Position numbers and translations under genes: made by a program
Notes under the pieces: generated by a model
The model's input: only the letters and a program-made list of their open reading frames with translations
Told to the model about the DNA's origin: nothing
Database searches by the model: none
Assembly (NCBI GenBank): GCA_965222345.1
Contig: CBDCTS010000007.1
Location: 186,001-250,000 of the forward strand
Direction: 5' to 3'
Length of the DNA: 64,000 bases
Origin: JADFGZ01 sp965222345
GTDB taxonomy: Bacteria > Acidobacteriota > Terriglobia > 2-12-FULL-54-10
Shown here: positions 1-9,000 of the stretch, piece after piece
Position numbering within the stretch: the first letter of the stretch is position 1
How the letters are laid out: each line of letters opens with the position of its first letter

Positions 1-711
1 CGCCTCGTCGAAGATGACGGCACTATAGGAGGGCAGGATGGATGCGTACTCGCTTTCGCGCAAGGCCAGATCGGCGAAAAACAGATGATGGTTGACGATC
101 ACCAGATCGCTCTCCAGCGCCCGGGCGTGCATCTCGGTGAGAAAGCACCGCTCATACTGAGCGCATTTCTGACCGGTGCAGGTTTCGCGCCGCGCGTCCA
201 GCTTGCTCCATAGATCGTTGTCTTCGGGTAAGCTTTCCAGCTCGGCGCGGTCTCCGGTCTGGGTGTGCCGCTCCCATTCGCGAATTGCTGCGAACTCTTC
301 CACCTGCTCCAGCCCGTGTAGGATCGGCCGCTTCTCCGCATCGTAGACTTTTTGCCGGCACAGGTAGTTGTTCCGGCCCTTCATGTAGCAGACCCGCAGG
401 GGACGGCCCAGATGCTGAGCAAGGAAAGGGACATCCTTGTAATAGAGCTGGTCCTGGAGGTTCTTGGTGCCGGTTGAGATCATCACCCGTTGTCCGCTGG
501 CGATGGCAGGGATGAGGTAGGCCAGCGTCTTTCCGGTTCCGGTCCCGGCCTCCACCAGTAGATGCCGCTTCTCGCGGAAGGCTGCCTCGACAGCCTTTGC
601 CATTTGCAACTGACCGGCCCGGTATTCGTACTGCGGATGGCAGCGTTCCAGCCATCCGCGCGGACCGAAGTACGAGAACATATTAGAAAGGGTGATGGAT
701 GGAGTGGACAT
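1..711 (-). CDS. DinG/Rad3-type ATP-dependent DNA helicase, N-terminal part (cut by window edge)
   Basis: The reading frame is open from an ATG at 711 down to base 1 and leaves the window, so only the first 237 residues are visible. The Walker A motif AGTGTGKT lies at residues 55-62. At the window edge the frame reads AVIFDEA, the start of a DEAH-type Walker B. Between them are cysteines (CYMKGRNNYLC, then CTGQKC and a further C) placed like the 4Fe-4S ligands of XPD/DinG helicases. VNHHLFFADL just before the DEAH box is also typical. The family unwinds DNA 5' to 3' in repair and in resolving unusual structures. The start is supported by homology beginning about residue 12; an internal ATG at codon 11 is an alternative. 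The scrap of a siroheme gene lies immediately upstream. Confidence 0.85.
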   Translation of the reverse strand, partial: MSTPSITLSNMFSYFGPRGWLERCHPQYEYRAGQLQMAKAVEAAFREKRHLLVEAGTGTGKTLAYLIPAIASGQRVMISTGTKNLQDQLYYKDVPFLAQHLGRPLRVCYMKGRNNYLCRQKVYDAEKRPILHGLEQVEEFAAIREWERHTQTGDRAELESLPEDNDLWSKLDARRETCTGQKCAQYERCFLTEMHARALESDLVIVNHHLFFADLALRESEYASILPSYSAVIFDEA

Positions 712-734
712 GAGTCAGGGTTTGCCAGCTTTGG

Positions 735-848
735 CGCTCCGGCCTCCAGGAGGGTTTTCACCTTGCGCTCCGCCACACGGCCCGCGCCGATCACCAGGGT
801 TTTTCGGGAACCGATATCCAATAATATCGAATAATTTCGCACACCCAT
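735..848 (-). pseudogene. 5' fragment of a precorrin-2 dehydrogenase (siroheme synthase N-terminal) gene
   Basis: The minus strand begins with ATG at 848 and reads 38 codons that match the Rossmann start of the Met8/SirC/CysG-N family. The dinucleotide motif VIGAGRVAERKVKTLLEAGA is intact. Similarity stops at the GA codons, exactly where the family continues with a VxVVAP strand. After that the frame runs on out of register over the helicase start. No other frame restores the missing part. The complete enzyme is about 200 residues and makes sirohydrochlorin from precorrin-2 using NAD. This piece cannot do that. It is either a deletion remnant fused upstream of the helicase gene or an assembly join; the start codon and first codons look undamaged. 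Confidence 0.5.
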
Positions 849-926
849 ACATAAACTGGGAAATGCCCCGCTTGAGCATAGCACAGCTTTTGAGAAGCAG
901 CGGCCCTGGGGATAGTGTGAAGTGCT

Positions 927-1729
927 CTACTTCCCGGCGTCGTTCAGCGACCAGTTGTAAGGGACGTAGCGGATGGATGGTTTGCTGGACTCAATGTAGT
1001 TCTTCAATTCCGGTGAGGCGTGCAGGAGGATGTAGTCGAGCACGGACGGGTATTGCTTGCCGAGGTTTTCCCGCACATAGTTCCGAAAATCGCCGAGGAA
1101 CCAGTTGAAGATCATGGAAAGATACAGGCGGTTTGACTCCGGCTCGGGGCGCACGTTTCGCGTTTCGCGAATGAAAAAGCGCGCGGCTTTGTCCAGTTGT
1201 TCGTCCAGTTTCTCCGGCAGGTAGGGTTCGTGGGGCAGCTTAGGGCAGGAAGCCGCGGCACAGTTGATGGCGAAATGGATGCGCGGCTCCTGAAAACACG
1301 GCCTTAAAATGCCGTGCTCGATTTGATCCAGAGTGTACTCACGGCCCCCGACTGGGAACTCCAACTTCCAGTAAATCCGTAGAGGAAGCTGATTTCGGTG
1401 AGGCTCTCGACCGGGTAGTGATCCAGGATGCCTTTTATTACAATGGCATTGTAGGCGTTGATCCAGTAGGCGAGCTGGTCTGTACGTGTCGGAAATATCT
1501 CCGGGGAGTTTTCCGGGCTGACCCGCGCCAGTTGTTCCAGGAATTCGTCCATGTCGGCGCGGTTTGCCTTCAGCTGGGCATACTGGAGGAAACCCTGCTC
1601 GGTCACGTAGTTGTCGAGAACCCGCGCATAGGTGGAATAATCAAAGGAGTTTCCCGCGCCGAAAGCCTGGAAATTCAGAAGCTGACTCCAGACCAAAAAG
1701 AAGAAAACGACAGGCAGGCGCAGCCGCAT
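927..1729 (-). pseudogene. DUF547 exported protein, interrupted by one frameshift
   Basis: Two overlapping minus-strand frames together make one DUF547 protein. The first (1729 down to about 1375) has a signal peptide (MRLRLPVVFFFLVWSQ) and the family motif LAYWINAYNAIVIKGILDHYPV. The second (about 1375 down to 927) carries VGGREYTLDQIEHGILR, then HFAINCAAASCP, and continues to the family C-terminus. The frames join across a T run (AAA at 1373-1375 on the plus strand): adding one base gives a continuous LYGFYWKLEFPVGGREY. This is therefore a single-base deletion or a sequencing error in a homopolymer. DUF547 proteins are secreted and of unknown function. The gene lies downstream of nothing obvious and shares its strand with lptD, whose stop is 74 bases upstream of this start. 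Confidence 0.75.
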
Positions 1730-1803
1730 TGTGTTTCACCGCCAGTGACAATACGTACAAAGCAAAATTACCATAAATCTGCCTGGCTATTCCTAGCCAA
1801 ACC

Positions 1804-4086
1804 TTAGAACAGCCGTTCCTGTCTTTTCATGTTGCCGAAGGTGCCGACGTTGGCAATGGAAAATGCCACCCGAAACTGGTTCTCGTTCCGCACGGCACCC
1901 AGCGCAAACCGGCGGAACTCAACGCTGATCCCACAGCAATCATTGTTGTAGCTCACCTGAAAAGCGCTGAACTGCATGAAGCCGCTCCGGATGTCATAGG
2001 TCCCCGCGAAGGCGGCATTCAGACCCGGCTTGGCCAGATTGCCGTAGCCAAGCAGGAAGCGGACCTGATTGGAAGGCGCGGAGAGCACCTCTGAACTGCG
2101 CACGAAGAAGTGGCTGACCGATACGAAGGCGTCGCCCCAGCGGGAATTCCCGACCAGACCGCCGTGCGTCAGACGACCCCGCGTCGTGTCATAGTCCTGG
2201 CGAAACTCGATGTCGTAATGGGGCGAAGGGCGGAACCGGAAGAGAGAAACGAGGGGAGAAAACCGGCGGGGCCCTTCGATGAAAGAATGGCTGCTCAGGT
2301 CCAGAGCGGAGCGGAACAGATTTCTTCGCCCCGCCACCACCGCTCCGCCGAAATTCGGGTCGAAATAGTATCGCTGCCGCAGCTCCCAGGAGAAGATCTC
2401 CTGAGCGCCCAGGCCGCTCCGGCGTTTGACGAGCAGCCGGTTGGCGAGCGAGTACTCCAGTTCCCTCGTATTGGTGAGCAAGTCCTGTTCGTCAAACAGA
2501 AGGATGCGTTGAAAGTTCCGGACCCCGTTGACGTAGCGGAACTCGGCCTTGGGTTCGATAACGTGCTTCAGCAGCCGACTGTCAAACTGCCCCGACCCGG
2601 AAAACACCTTCGACACAGAAGGAAAGACCAATTCCACGGAAAGCTCCTGAGTGGTGCGGCGGAGCGATTCGCCCTTGATGCGGTCCTTCTCCCGGAGGCC
2701 GCCATAGTGCATGGCGCGAAACCCGAGCACGGGCGTTAAACGAAACTCTCTCCATCGCAGCGGAATGGTGATACGTGGAGCGACATGGAACCGCTCCAGC
2801 GTGGAGGTTTTCACGCGCTCCCCGCCTTCGGGAGCCGGCTCGTTCCGGCTGACCGTTCCCGCCGAACTCTCCCAGGATAACCACAGCGGCACCTCCCGCC
2901 ACAACTGCCGGTTCAAGCTGTTGAACTCAATCTGGGGCAGATGGCGGATGCTGATGGTGTCCTTGGGCTGGATGCTCCGGAAAGTCTCGAACCGGGAAAA
3001 GGAGGCATTCACGCTGTAGGAATCGAAGTTCTTGCTGAGAAAACCGGTGCTGTGTACCTCGGAATTGACCGCCTCATTGAAGGTCTGGGTAAAGGCTTCG
3101 CGGAAGGTCAGAGAACTCAAGTAGTTGAAATTCACCACCCCACGGAAGCCGCCGGGCATCTCCGCCACGCCCTCCGCGCTGACCGTGCGCCCCCCCTGGT
3201 CGATCTTCTGCGGTCCGAAGCCCCGGTCTTCCACGCCATAGTAGGAAGCGTTCAGATAGCTTCCTGCGGTTGGCCGCATCCGAAACGTGCCTTGCTGAGA
3301 CCATCCCCTTTTGCTCAAATACCGCCCCGCAATCTCGGCATCGGCGCTGCGGTTGATGGCCCAAAAGAAAGACCCTCCGATTACGGTTCCCCAGCGCGAG
3401 CTATTGCCGACCGTCGGCATCAGAAAACCGCTCGAACGGGGAATGCGGCGCAGGGAATGATAGAGAAATGGGGAATAAAAAACAGGAATCTTCAGCAGAC
3501 GGAAATTCGAGTTGTAGAGCTTGGCGCTCACGCCCGGCCGGATGGTGGCGCGGGAAGCTGAAAAAACCCATATGGGATCCGGCAAAGAACACACCGTGAC
3601 CTCGCCGTTGTATATCTGGTATGTGCCTCCGCCGGTCTTTTCGACCCGCTCCGCCTCGAAGGAAAAAGGATTTGTGGTCGTCAACAAAGAAGAGCTTCCC
3701 GCCACCGGGGTTCCAACGCTTCCTTCGACCTGGAAGAAGCTTCCGGTGTTGGTGTTCAGATTGAACTCGCATCGGGAGGCACGAATATCTTCATTCTGGG
3801 CCGGGTCAGTGAAATGGACGTTCCCGGCGGCGGTCAGCTCTCCGGTGGCCGCGTTGTAGGTCACCCGGTCGGCTGCCAGGCGCATCTCGCCGGAGACCAG
3901 TTCGACGTGGCCCAGCAGGCGATACAGATCGCCCGCTTTCTCCTGAGAGTCCGCCGTCAACTTCACGGTTCCGGACGAATGTAGCTGAGAAGGCACCTGC
4001 GCAGATAAGGTGAAAACGAGGAAAAGCAGCTGACAAAGGATACCGGATATGCTAACAAGAAATCGTATCTTGGCTTTCCGCTTCAT
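1804..4086 (-). CDS. lptD: LPS-assembly outer-membrane protein LptD (OstA)
   Basis: This 760-residue protein has a signal peptide ending near LVFTLSAQ. An LptA/OstA-like beta-taco domain follows at about residues 35-130 (GDLYRLLGHVELVSGEMRLAADRVTYN, with residues such as TGELTAAGNVHF). The remainder is the LptD C-terminal beta-barrel, rich in alternating aromatic and polar strands and including the segment PVFYSPFLYHSLRRIPRSSGFLMP. The length is typical of LptD (about 750-800). It inserts lipopolysaccharide into the outer leaflet of the outer membrane, usually with the LptE lipoprotein; lptE is not recognised nearby. Its presence is direct evidence of an LPS-bearing outer membrane. The gene is transcribed divergently from the RDD gene, with about 170 bases between the starts. 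Confidence 0.9.
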   Translation of the reverse strand: MKRKAKIRFLVSISGILCQLLFLVFTLSAQVPSQLHSSGTVKLTADSQEKAGDLYRLLGHVELVSGEMRLAADRVTYNAATGELTAAGNVHFTDPAQNEDIRASRCEFNLNTNTGSFFQVEGSVGTPVAGSSSLLTTTNPFSFEAERVEKTGGGTYQIYNGEVTVCSLPDPIWVFSASRATIRPGVSAKLYNSNFRLLKIPVFYSPFLYHSLRRIPRSSGFLMPTVGNSSRWGTVIGGSFFWAINRSADAEIAGRYLSKRGWSQQGTFRMRPTAGSYLNASYYGVEDRGFGPQKIDQGGRTVSAEGVAEMPGGFRGVVNFNYLSSLTFREAFTQTFNEAVNSEVHSTGFLSKNFDSYSVNASFSRFETFRSIQPKDTISIRHLPQIEFNSLNRQLWREVPLWLSWESSAGTVSRNEPAPEGGERVKTSTLERFHVAPRITIPLRWREFRLTPVLGFRAMHYGGLREKDRIKGESLRRTTQELSVELVFPSVSKVFSGSGQFDSRLLKHVIEPKAEFRYVNGVRNFQRILLFDEQDLLTNTRELEYSLANRLLVKRRSGLGAQEIFSWELRQRYYFDPNFGGAVVAGRRNLFRSALDLSSHSFIEGPRRFSPLVSLFRFRPSPHYDIEFRQDYDTTRGRLTHGGLVGNSRWGDAFVSVSHFFVRSSEVLSAPSNQVRFLLGYGNLAKPGLNAAFAGTYDIRSGFMQFSAFQVSYNNDCCGISVEFRRFALGAVRNENQFRVAFSIANVGTFGNMKRQERLF

Positions 4087-4254
4087 GAACTCCGGATGTG
4101 GCTTGCACGCATCCCGCGCAGAGAGAGCAAGTTACCATGCGCAGGAGCAGAATGCAAGGTTGCTTGGGTAATGGGCGGATGGATAATGGAGACCGATGGC
4201 GGATAACGAAGAGAAGTCACTGGATTACAGATGCCAGTTTCAGCAGGACATGGA

Positions 4255-5205
4255 ATGTCGAATGAAGACAGCGCCGTAACCGCACTGTGGTGGAATTGTC
4301 TCGTCTGTGGATATCGTAACGCGGAGAGCGAATCCCGTTGCCATAAGTGCGGGCGGCGACTGCAGACCATCCAAGCTCAGGTCGAACTGAATCCCTCCCC
4401 GCCGGGCGACACGCCGGAGTTTGCATCCTCAAGCACTCCCCGCACAAAACGGACATCTGCAGAAAACACCTCGCGGGAAGCTTCCCCAAATGCACCCGGG
4501 CAAGCTGCGGCACGTCCACCGCACCGTGAAAACCTGCGCAAGCACCTCAGTGGCCGCGTCCAGGACTACCGCTACCGGCAGCTCAATCCGATACTCCCTT
4601 TGCAATTTGAAGAGGAGAATGTTGCGGAGCCTAAGATCATTCCCATCGGGATTAACTCCGGCCGGCAGGTGCGTGGGGTGCGCAGGCCGGCAACCGGCGG
4701 AAGGCATAGACGCCCTCGCCGGCTCCCGGCAGGGCAGTCGGCGCTGAATTTTCCTGCGCCTCCCCCGAAGCCAAAAAGCTTCGCGCTCCCGGCGGTAGCA
4801 CCCTTTCGTCTTCGGATGCTCGGCCATGTCGTCGACTTTGCTTTTAGTCTGGCAGCCTTGCTGGTGTTTCTGGTGACGCTGAAACTGACGGTAGGCCCTC
4901 TGGTATCAGACCAGTTCTTATGGATCAGCGGCGGCTGTGCCTACCCGTTCTTTACGCTTCTGTACGGCGCTTTGTTCTTCGGCCTGGCAGGCGCCACGCC
5001 GGGTATGCATTGGATGGGGCTTCGCTGGGTGAGCTTTGACGGAATCCCCGCTCCCCGCCAGCAGCTTTTCTGGCGTTTGCTGGGAGTATTTGTCAGCGCC
5101 GGGTCGTTCTTCCTGGGCTTTTTATGGGCCGCCGTCGACGAGGAACGTCTCTCCTGGCACGACCGCATCTCCAAGACCTTCCTTACCACGGCCAATCGCC
5201 CGTAA
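4255..5205 (+). CDS. RDD-family membrane protein with N-terminal zinc ribbon
   Basis: The start was placed at 4255 because AGGA sits six bases upstream; an in-frame ATG at 4231 would add eight residues. The N-terminus has a zinc ribbon of the CxxC...CxxC type (CLVCGYRNAESESRCHKCGRR). A long basic, proline-rich linker of about 150 residues follows. The C-terminal third is an RDD domain: it begins FRLRMLGHVVDFAFSLAALLVFL, contains GATPGMHWMGLRWVSFDG and WRLLGVFVSAGSFFLGFLWA, and ends with SWHDRISKT, the conserved close of the family. Three or four membrane helices are predicted by eye. RDD proteins are poorly understood; some act as Na+/H+ transporters. No partner is evident from the neighbours. 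Confidence 0.75.
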   Translation: MSNEDSAVTALWWNCLVCGYRNAESESRCHKCGRRLQTIQAQVELNPSPPGDTPEFASSSTPRTKRTSAENTSREASPNAPGQAAARPPHRENLRKHLSGRVQDYRYRQLNPILPLQFEEENVAEPKIIPIGINSGRQVRGVRRPATGGRHRRPRRLPAGQSALNFPAPPPKPKSFALPAVAPFRLRMLGHVVDFAFSLAALLVFLVTLKLTVGPLVSDQFLWISGGCAYPFFTLLYGALFFGLAGATPGMHWMGLRWVSFDGIPAPRQQLFWRLLGVFVSAGSFFLGFLWAAVDEERLSWHDRISKTFLTTANRP

Positions 5206-5260
5206 TGACGTTCTGACCTGCCGGAAGCGAGAACCCTGGCCGGGAACCGTCCGTAATTTA

Positions 5261-6397
5261 TTATTCCGGTTGAGTTGCAACGGGAGGACCCCGAAAAACT
5301 TTGATGGCCAGATCGCGGGGACCAAGCCCCACTGGCACCAAAGTGAACAGTGACCGCACGGCTGTATCGATAACGGCCAGCTCGCTCGACAGACTATTGA
5401 GGACCAGCAGATAATGATCATCCGGGGTAAGCGCCAGCGCATCCGGTTGCGCTCCAACGGGAACCGAAGCCAGCACCCTGCGGTTGATGATATCGAGCAC
5501 TGAGACGGTGTTCGAGCCGAAATTCGTGATATAGAGCAAGGTCCCAGCGCGATTCGCCACGGCCCGGCTCGGGTTGGAACCTGCCCTAAGATTTCCTGTC
5601 ACCTCGTCGGCATAGGTATTGATCACCGTCACCGAGTCGGAGCCGAAATTGGTCACAAATAATTCTCCCGCATCCGGCTTCAGGGCGAGGCCTGCGGATG
5701 TCTTCCCGGACTCAAGATGGGTAATCAGCTTATGCGATCTGAGATCAATGGCTGAAATATTGCCGCTACCCGTGTTGCCGACAAAGACCTGAGAGCCGTC
5801 GGGAAGCATCGCCAGGGGACCCGGCTCGCTTCCCACCTTCACGTCGGCTACCTTCCTCATCTGTTCCAGGTCAATGATGCTGACTGTGTTGCTACCGCGG
5901 TTCGATACAACCAAAAGTTTTCCGTCCGGCGTGGCTTTGGCCTGTGTGGGGTATTCTCCGGTGGGGATGGTGTTGCTGACTTTTCTGCCGAACAGATCCA
6001 CGACGGAGACGGTGCCGGACCCCGCATTGGCAACGTAACCGGTTTTTCCGTCAGGTGAAAGCTCCAACCCAAACGGAGAGCGTCCCAGAGAGATCGCTTC
6101 TCCCGTCTCCAGATTTTCGGCATTCAGAAATTCGAGAGTTCCCGAACCGGTATTGACCACATAGACCTCGTTGCGGACCGGGCTGGCCGTCACCCCCGTA
6201 GGTCCCCTTCCCACGGGGATCGTGCCCCGCACCCGGAAGGTTCCGAGATCGATCACCGTCACCGTGTCGTTTTTTCCGTTGGTCACAAAAACGTACTGCC
6301 GCAGGACAGCAGCAGCGGTCTCCAGTGTGGCTTGCTGGCAGCCGGTCCAGAAAAGGGCGCAACTCAGAAATAGGGCCGCAGTCAGACTCTGTTTCAT
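5261..6397 (-). CDS. YVTN-family beta-propeller lipoprotein
   Basis: This 378-residue protein starts with a lipoprotein signal (MKQSLTAALFLSCALFWTGC), so Cys20 is the probable lipidated residue. The rest is a run of about seven to eight repeats of roughly 42 residues with cores such as YVFVTNGKNDTVTVIDL, VYVVNTGSGTLEFL, GYVANAGSGTVSVVDL, LVVSNRGSNTVSIIDL and LYITNFGSNTVSVLDI. This is the YVTN beta-propeller pattern. Such proteins are surface or periplasmic scaffolds; some belong to quinohemoprotein or metal-binding systems, but no cofactor motif is visible here. The gene is convergent with the RDD gene (55 bases between stops) and divergent from rpe. No function is assigned beyond a periplasm-facing propeller. 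Confidence 0.85.
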   Translation of the reverse strand: MKQSLTAALFLSCALFWTGCQQATLETAAAVLRQYVFVTNGKNDTVTVIDLGTFRVRGTIPVGRGPTGVTASPVRNEVYVVNTGSGTLEFLNAENLETGEAISLGRSPFGLELSPDGKTGYVANAGSGTVSVVDLFGRKVSNTIPTGEYPTQAKATPDGKLLVVSNRGSNTVSIIDLEQMRKVADVKVGSEPGPLAMLPDGSQVFVGNTGSGNISAIDLRSHKLITHLESGKTSAGLALKPDAGELFVTNFGSDSVTVINTYADEVTGNLRAGSNPSRAVANRAGTLLYITNFGSNTVSVLDIINRRVLASVPVGAQPDALALTPDDHYLLVLNSLSSELAVIDTAVRSLFTLVPVGLGPRDLAIKVFRGPPVATQPE

Positions 6398-6658
6398 TTC
6401 AAGAAAAATAGGAAAACTCCGTCAAACAAGCCGGGCGAGGCGGCCTGTGTGCGTTCTGCCAGTATGCCGCTTCACTGAGTTCCCCTTTTATTTTATTATC
6501 TCCCATCTCCGGCCCAACTCTTCCGGTTATTTACGGCGCATCTGCTGCTTGCCGGCGGAAAAGGAACCGGCACTCTCCCAGCAAAGCGCCCCGGAGCTAT
6601 GCTAGAATATGAGTTTATATCCCTTGCAGGAATCGCGCGACTTTCAGGAATGGCGAGA

Positions 6659-7333
6659 ATGGTTGAGATTATCCCCTCCATACTGTCGGCCGATATGGCG
6701 CGGCTGGCCGAAGCGATGGAATCGGTCAAGGCCGGCGGGGCCAATCACATCCACGTGGACGTGATGGACGGGCACTTCGTGCCCAACATCACCATCGGCC
6801 CGCCCGTGGTCAGCTCGCTTCGCCGCGCCACGGATCTTTTGCTGGATGTCCATTTGATGATCGAAGACCCGGACAAATACATTCCCGATTTTGTGCGCGC
6901 GGGCGCCGACCTGCTGTCGGTTCATCAGGAGGCCACCCGGCATCTGGACAGATCCTTGAATCTGATCCGGTCGAGCGGCGCGCAGGCCGGCGTGGCGATT
7001 AATCCATCCACCCCGGTGGAAACCCTCTCGGCAGTGCTTGAAATGGCGGACTTTGTGCTGGTGATGTCGGTGAATCCGGGCTTTGGAGGACAGAAGTTTA
7101 TCCCTTATACTTTAGGGAAGGTCCGGCAATTGGACCAGATTCGGCGGGAGACCGGCCTGCCGTTTCGGATTGAGATCGACGGAGGCTTGAATTCGGATAA
7201 CATTGGAGAGGCCGTGCGGGCTGGCGCCGGGATGATTGTCGCCGGATCGAGCGTCTTTCACAGCGGGAATCCGCGCCAAGCCGTCGAACAGATACGCAAG
7301 GCGGGAAATGAGGCGACCTTGAGCCGGATTTGA
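6659..7333 (+). CDS. rpe: Ribulose-phosphate 3-epimerase
   Basis: The enzyme interconverts ribulose 5-phosphate and xylulose 5-phosphate in the pentose phosphate and Calvin pathways. With the start at 6659 the protein has 224 residues, the usual length, and begins MVEIIPSILSADMARL as in other Rpe proteins. ATGs at 6650 and 6599 are in frame but would add non-conserved residues. Family signatures seen are HVDVMDGHFVPNITIGP, LLLDVHLMI, VLVMSVNPGFGGQKF and IEIDGGLNSDNI. The metal and catalytic residues of the TIM barrel (His and Asp of HVDVMDG, His of DVHLM, Asp of EIDGG) are all present. The gene is followed 51 bases later by bamD, probably in one transcript. Confidence 0.95.
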   Translation: MVEIIPSILSADMARLAEAMESVKAGGANHIHVDVMDGHFVPNITIGPPVVSSLRRATDLLLDVHLMIEDPDKYIPDFVRAGADLLSVHQEATRHLDRSLNLIRSSGAQAGVAINPSTPVETLSAVLEMADFVLVMSVNPGFGGQKFIPYTLGKVRQLDQIRRETGLPFRIEIDGGLNSDNIGEAVRAGAGMIVAGSSVFHSGNPRQAVEQIRKAGNEATLSRI

Positions 7334-7384
7334 TTTCCGGCTGCGCGGACTTCAGGTTTATCGCTGATTTTTGGAGGATTTGAG

Positions 7385-8443
7385 ATGAGACCGAAGGCGA
7401 GGTGGGTGCTTCTTTTGGCGGCCGGAATATTTCTTGCTTCCGGATGTTCTCTCCGGCGGCATCCCATTGAGACCCCCATAGTCAACAATTCGCAGCAGCC
7501 GGACAAGGAGCTGTTTGACCGGGCTGTCGAAGATATGGAGCACTCCCGTTATACCGTTGCCCGCCTGACATTCCAAACGCTCATCAACGCCTACCCGGAC
7601 AGCGAGTACCTGGCGAAAGCCAAATTGGGCATTGCCGATTCCTGGTATCGCCAGGGAGGCACCAGCAATCTGTTGCAGGCGGAAGCGGAGTACCGTGACT
7701 TTATCACCTTCTTTCCCACCATGCCGGAGGCGGGCGAGGCCCAGATGCGCGTGGCCATGATCCATTACCGGGCAATGGAAAAACCTGACCGGGATCCTAC
7801 GCGCGCGCAAAGAGCCGAGCAGGAATTTCAGAAATTATTGCTCACCCATCCGGACGGCCCTTTTGTTCCACTGGCCACCCAGCGGCTCCGGGAGGTGCAG
7901 GAGGTGCTGGCTCAGGGAGCCTTTGAGATTTGCCGTTTCTACTATCTTCAGGGCGCGGACCGGGCCACGCAGCCCCGCCTGCAGGAACTGGTCGAGCGTT
8001 ACCCGAACTTCAGCCAAACCGACGAGGCCTTGTACATGCTGGGAAGCTCTCTAGAACGGTCCGAAGGCGAGGCTGTCGCCAGAGCGTCGGAGTACTATTC
8101 CCGTATCGTCCGGGATTACCCTCTCAGTCCGCGCGCCGAGGACTCTAAAAAGAGCCTGGCGGCTTTGGAGGCTCCGATCCCAGAGCCTGACCCGGCAGCG
8201 GTGGCTCGCATGACCTACGAAAACACTCACGCAGGCAGCATCGGATTGTGGGATAAAATGATGGGAGCCTTCAAACGGCATCCCAATGTGAGCGCCGCCC
8301 AAGGAAAAACCGGCCCTCCCACCATGACCGCGCAGGGACCGGCACAAGTGGAGGCTTCCGTTGCCACCGGCGGCTCCTCCCCGAGCGGTTCCACCACGTC
8401 AATCTTCCTGGAACCGGTAACTGAGGAAGGTTCCAGCGAATAG
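7385..8443 (+). CDS. bamD: Outer-membrane assembly lipoprotein BamD (YfiO-like)
   Basis: The 352-residue product has a lipobox (FLASGCS, Cys21). An array of TPR-like helices follows, beginning DKELFDRAVEDMEHSRYTVARLTFQTLINAYPDSEY, the hallmark of BamD/YfiO. Further repeats include AEAEYRDFITFFPTMPEAGEAQMRVAMIHY and ELVERYPNFSQTDEALYMLGSSL. BamD scaffolds the BAM complex at the inner face of the outer membrane and is needed for folding of beta-barrels such as LptD encoded nearby. The C-terminal 80 residues are low-complexity (Ser, Thr, Pro, Gly) and extend beyond the usual fold, making it longer than the E. coli protein (245 residues). A GGAGG ribosome site sits just upstream of the ATG. Confidence 0.85.
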   Translation: MRPKARWVLLLAAGIFLASGCSLRRHPIETPIVNNSQQPDKELFDRAVEDMEHSRYTVARLTFQTLINAYPDSEYLAKAKLGIADSWYRQGGTSNLLQAEAEYRDFITFFPTMPEAGEAQMRVAMIHYRAMEKPDRDPTRAQRAEQEFQKLLLTHPDGPFVPLATQRLREVQEVLAQGAFEICRFYYLQGADRATQPRLQELVERYPNFSQTDEALYMLGSSLERSEGEAVARASEYYSRIVRDYPLSPRAEDSKKSLAALEAPIPEPDPAAVARMTYENTHAGSIGLWDKMMGAFKRHPNVSAAQGKTGPPTMTAQGPAQVEASVATGGSSPSGSTTSIFLEPVTEEGSSE

Positions 8444-8569
8444 CCGCTCCATGTCCCTGGACCGTGAAAGCTTCTCTCGAAGAGGATAGTTTCCCGGAAC
8501 CGGTCCCTGCCTCCCAGCCGCTTCCGGAGAGAGACAAGTCCGGCTTGCCCCAAACTTCCCTTAAATCCG

Positions 8570-8878
8570 CTACTGATTGAAGATCGAATCCCACTTTTTG
8601 CGGACATCGTCAGAGGAAACGCCCGACTTGCGGGTGAGGTCCACGCCCGTCCGGGCCTCGAAGTAGTCGCAGTAGTTTCCCTTGTCCTTGGATCGCACCC
8701 ACTCGGCCTGGGTCTCACGGCATTCGTTATGAACCGAAGGATCGAAGAAGCGGCAGTTCTTGCAACAGTGCAGGTCGGCGTCGCAGTCGGGGCATGTATC
8801 CCGTTTCAGAACCTTCTGCCCGGCAAGCACCTGGATGGCCCGTCCGCAGCTAAAGCAGGAAAAGGTTACATCCGGCAT
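8570..8878 (-). CDS. Small cysteine-rich zinc-ribbon protein, function unknown
   Basis: The 102-residue protein has four cysteine pairs: CFSC near residue 8, CPDC near 29, CKNC near 39, and later single cysteines in HNECRE and YCDYF. The middle pairs suggest a zinc ribbon, and the HCCKNCRFFDP segment resembles a conserved domain seen in small proteins next to repair or translation genes. I do not recognise a named family. It is transcribed divergently from recG, and the two starts are about 120 bases apart. Its C-terminus is helical and polar, with no signal peptide or membrane segment, so it is probably cytoplasmic. Confidence 0.7.
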   Translation of the reverse strand: MPDVTFSCFSCGRAIQVLAGQKVLKRDTCPDCDADLHCCKNCRFFDPSVHNECRETQAEWVRSKDKGNYCDYFEARTGVDLTRKSGVSSDDVRKKWDSIFNQ

Positions 8879-9000
8879 GAAGGCATTTTAACATATGAAG
8901 GATCTCTCTGATCTGCAAGGCTCATCGGCGGGCCGTGCGCCGGGCCAAAAATCTCCCCGGACGGCTTTCCCATCCTGATCCTCATGCTATATTCCAACCG

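Noticed and set aside
1784..1799. Stem TGGCTA/TAGCCA after lptD as a terminator
   Set aside because: The stem is only six pairs with no T run in the transcript direction.
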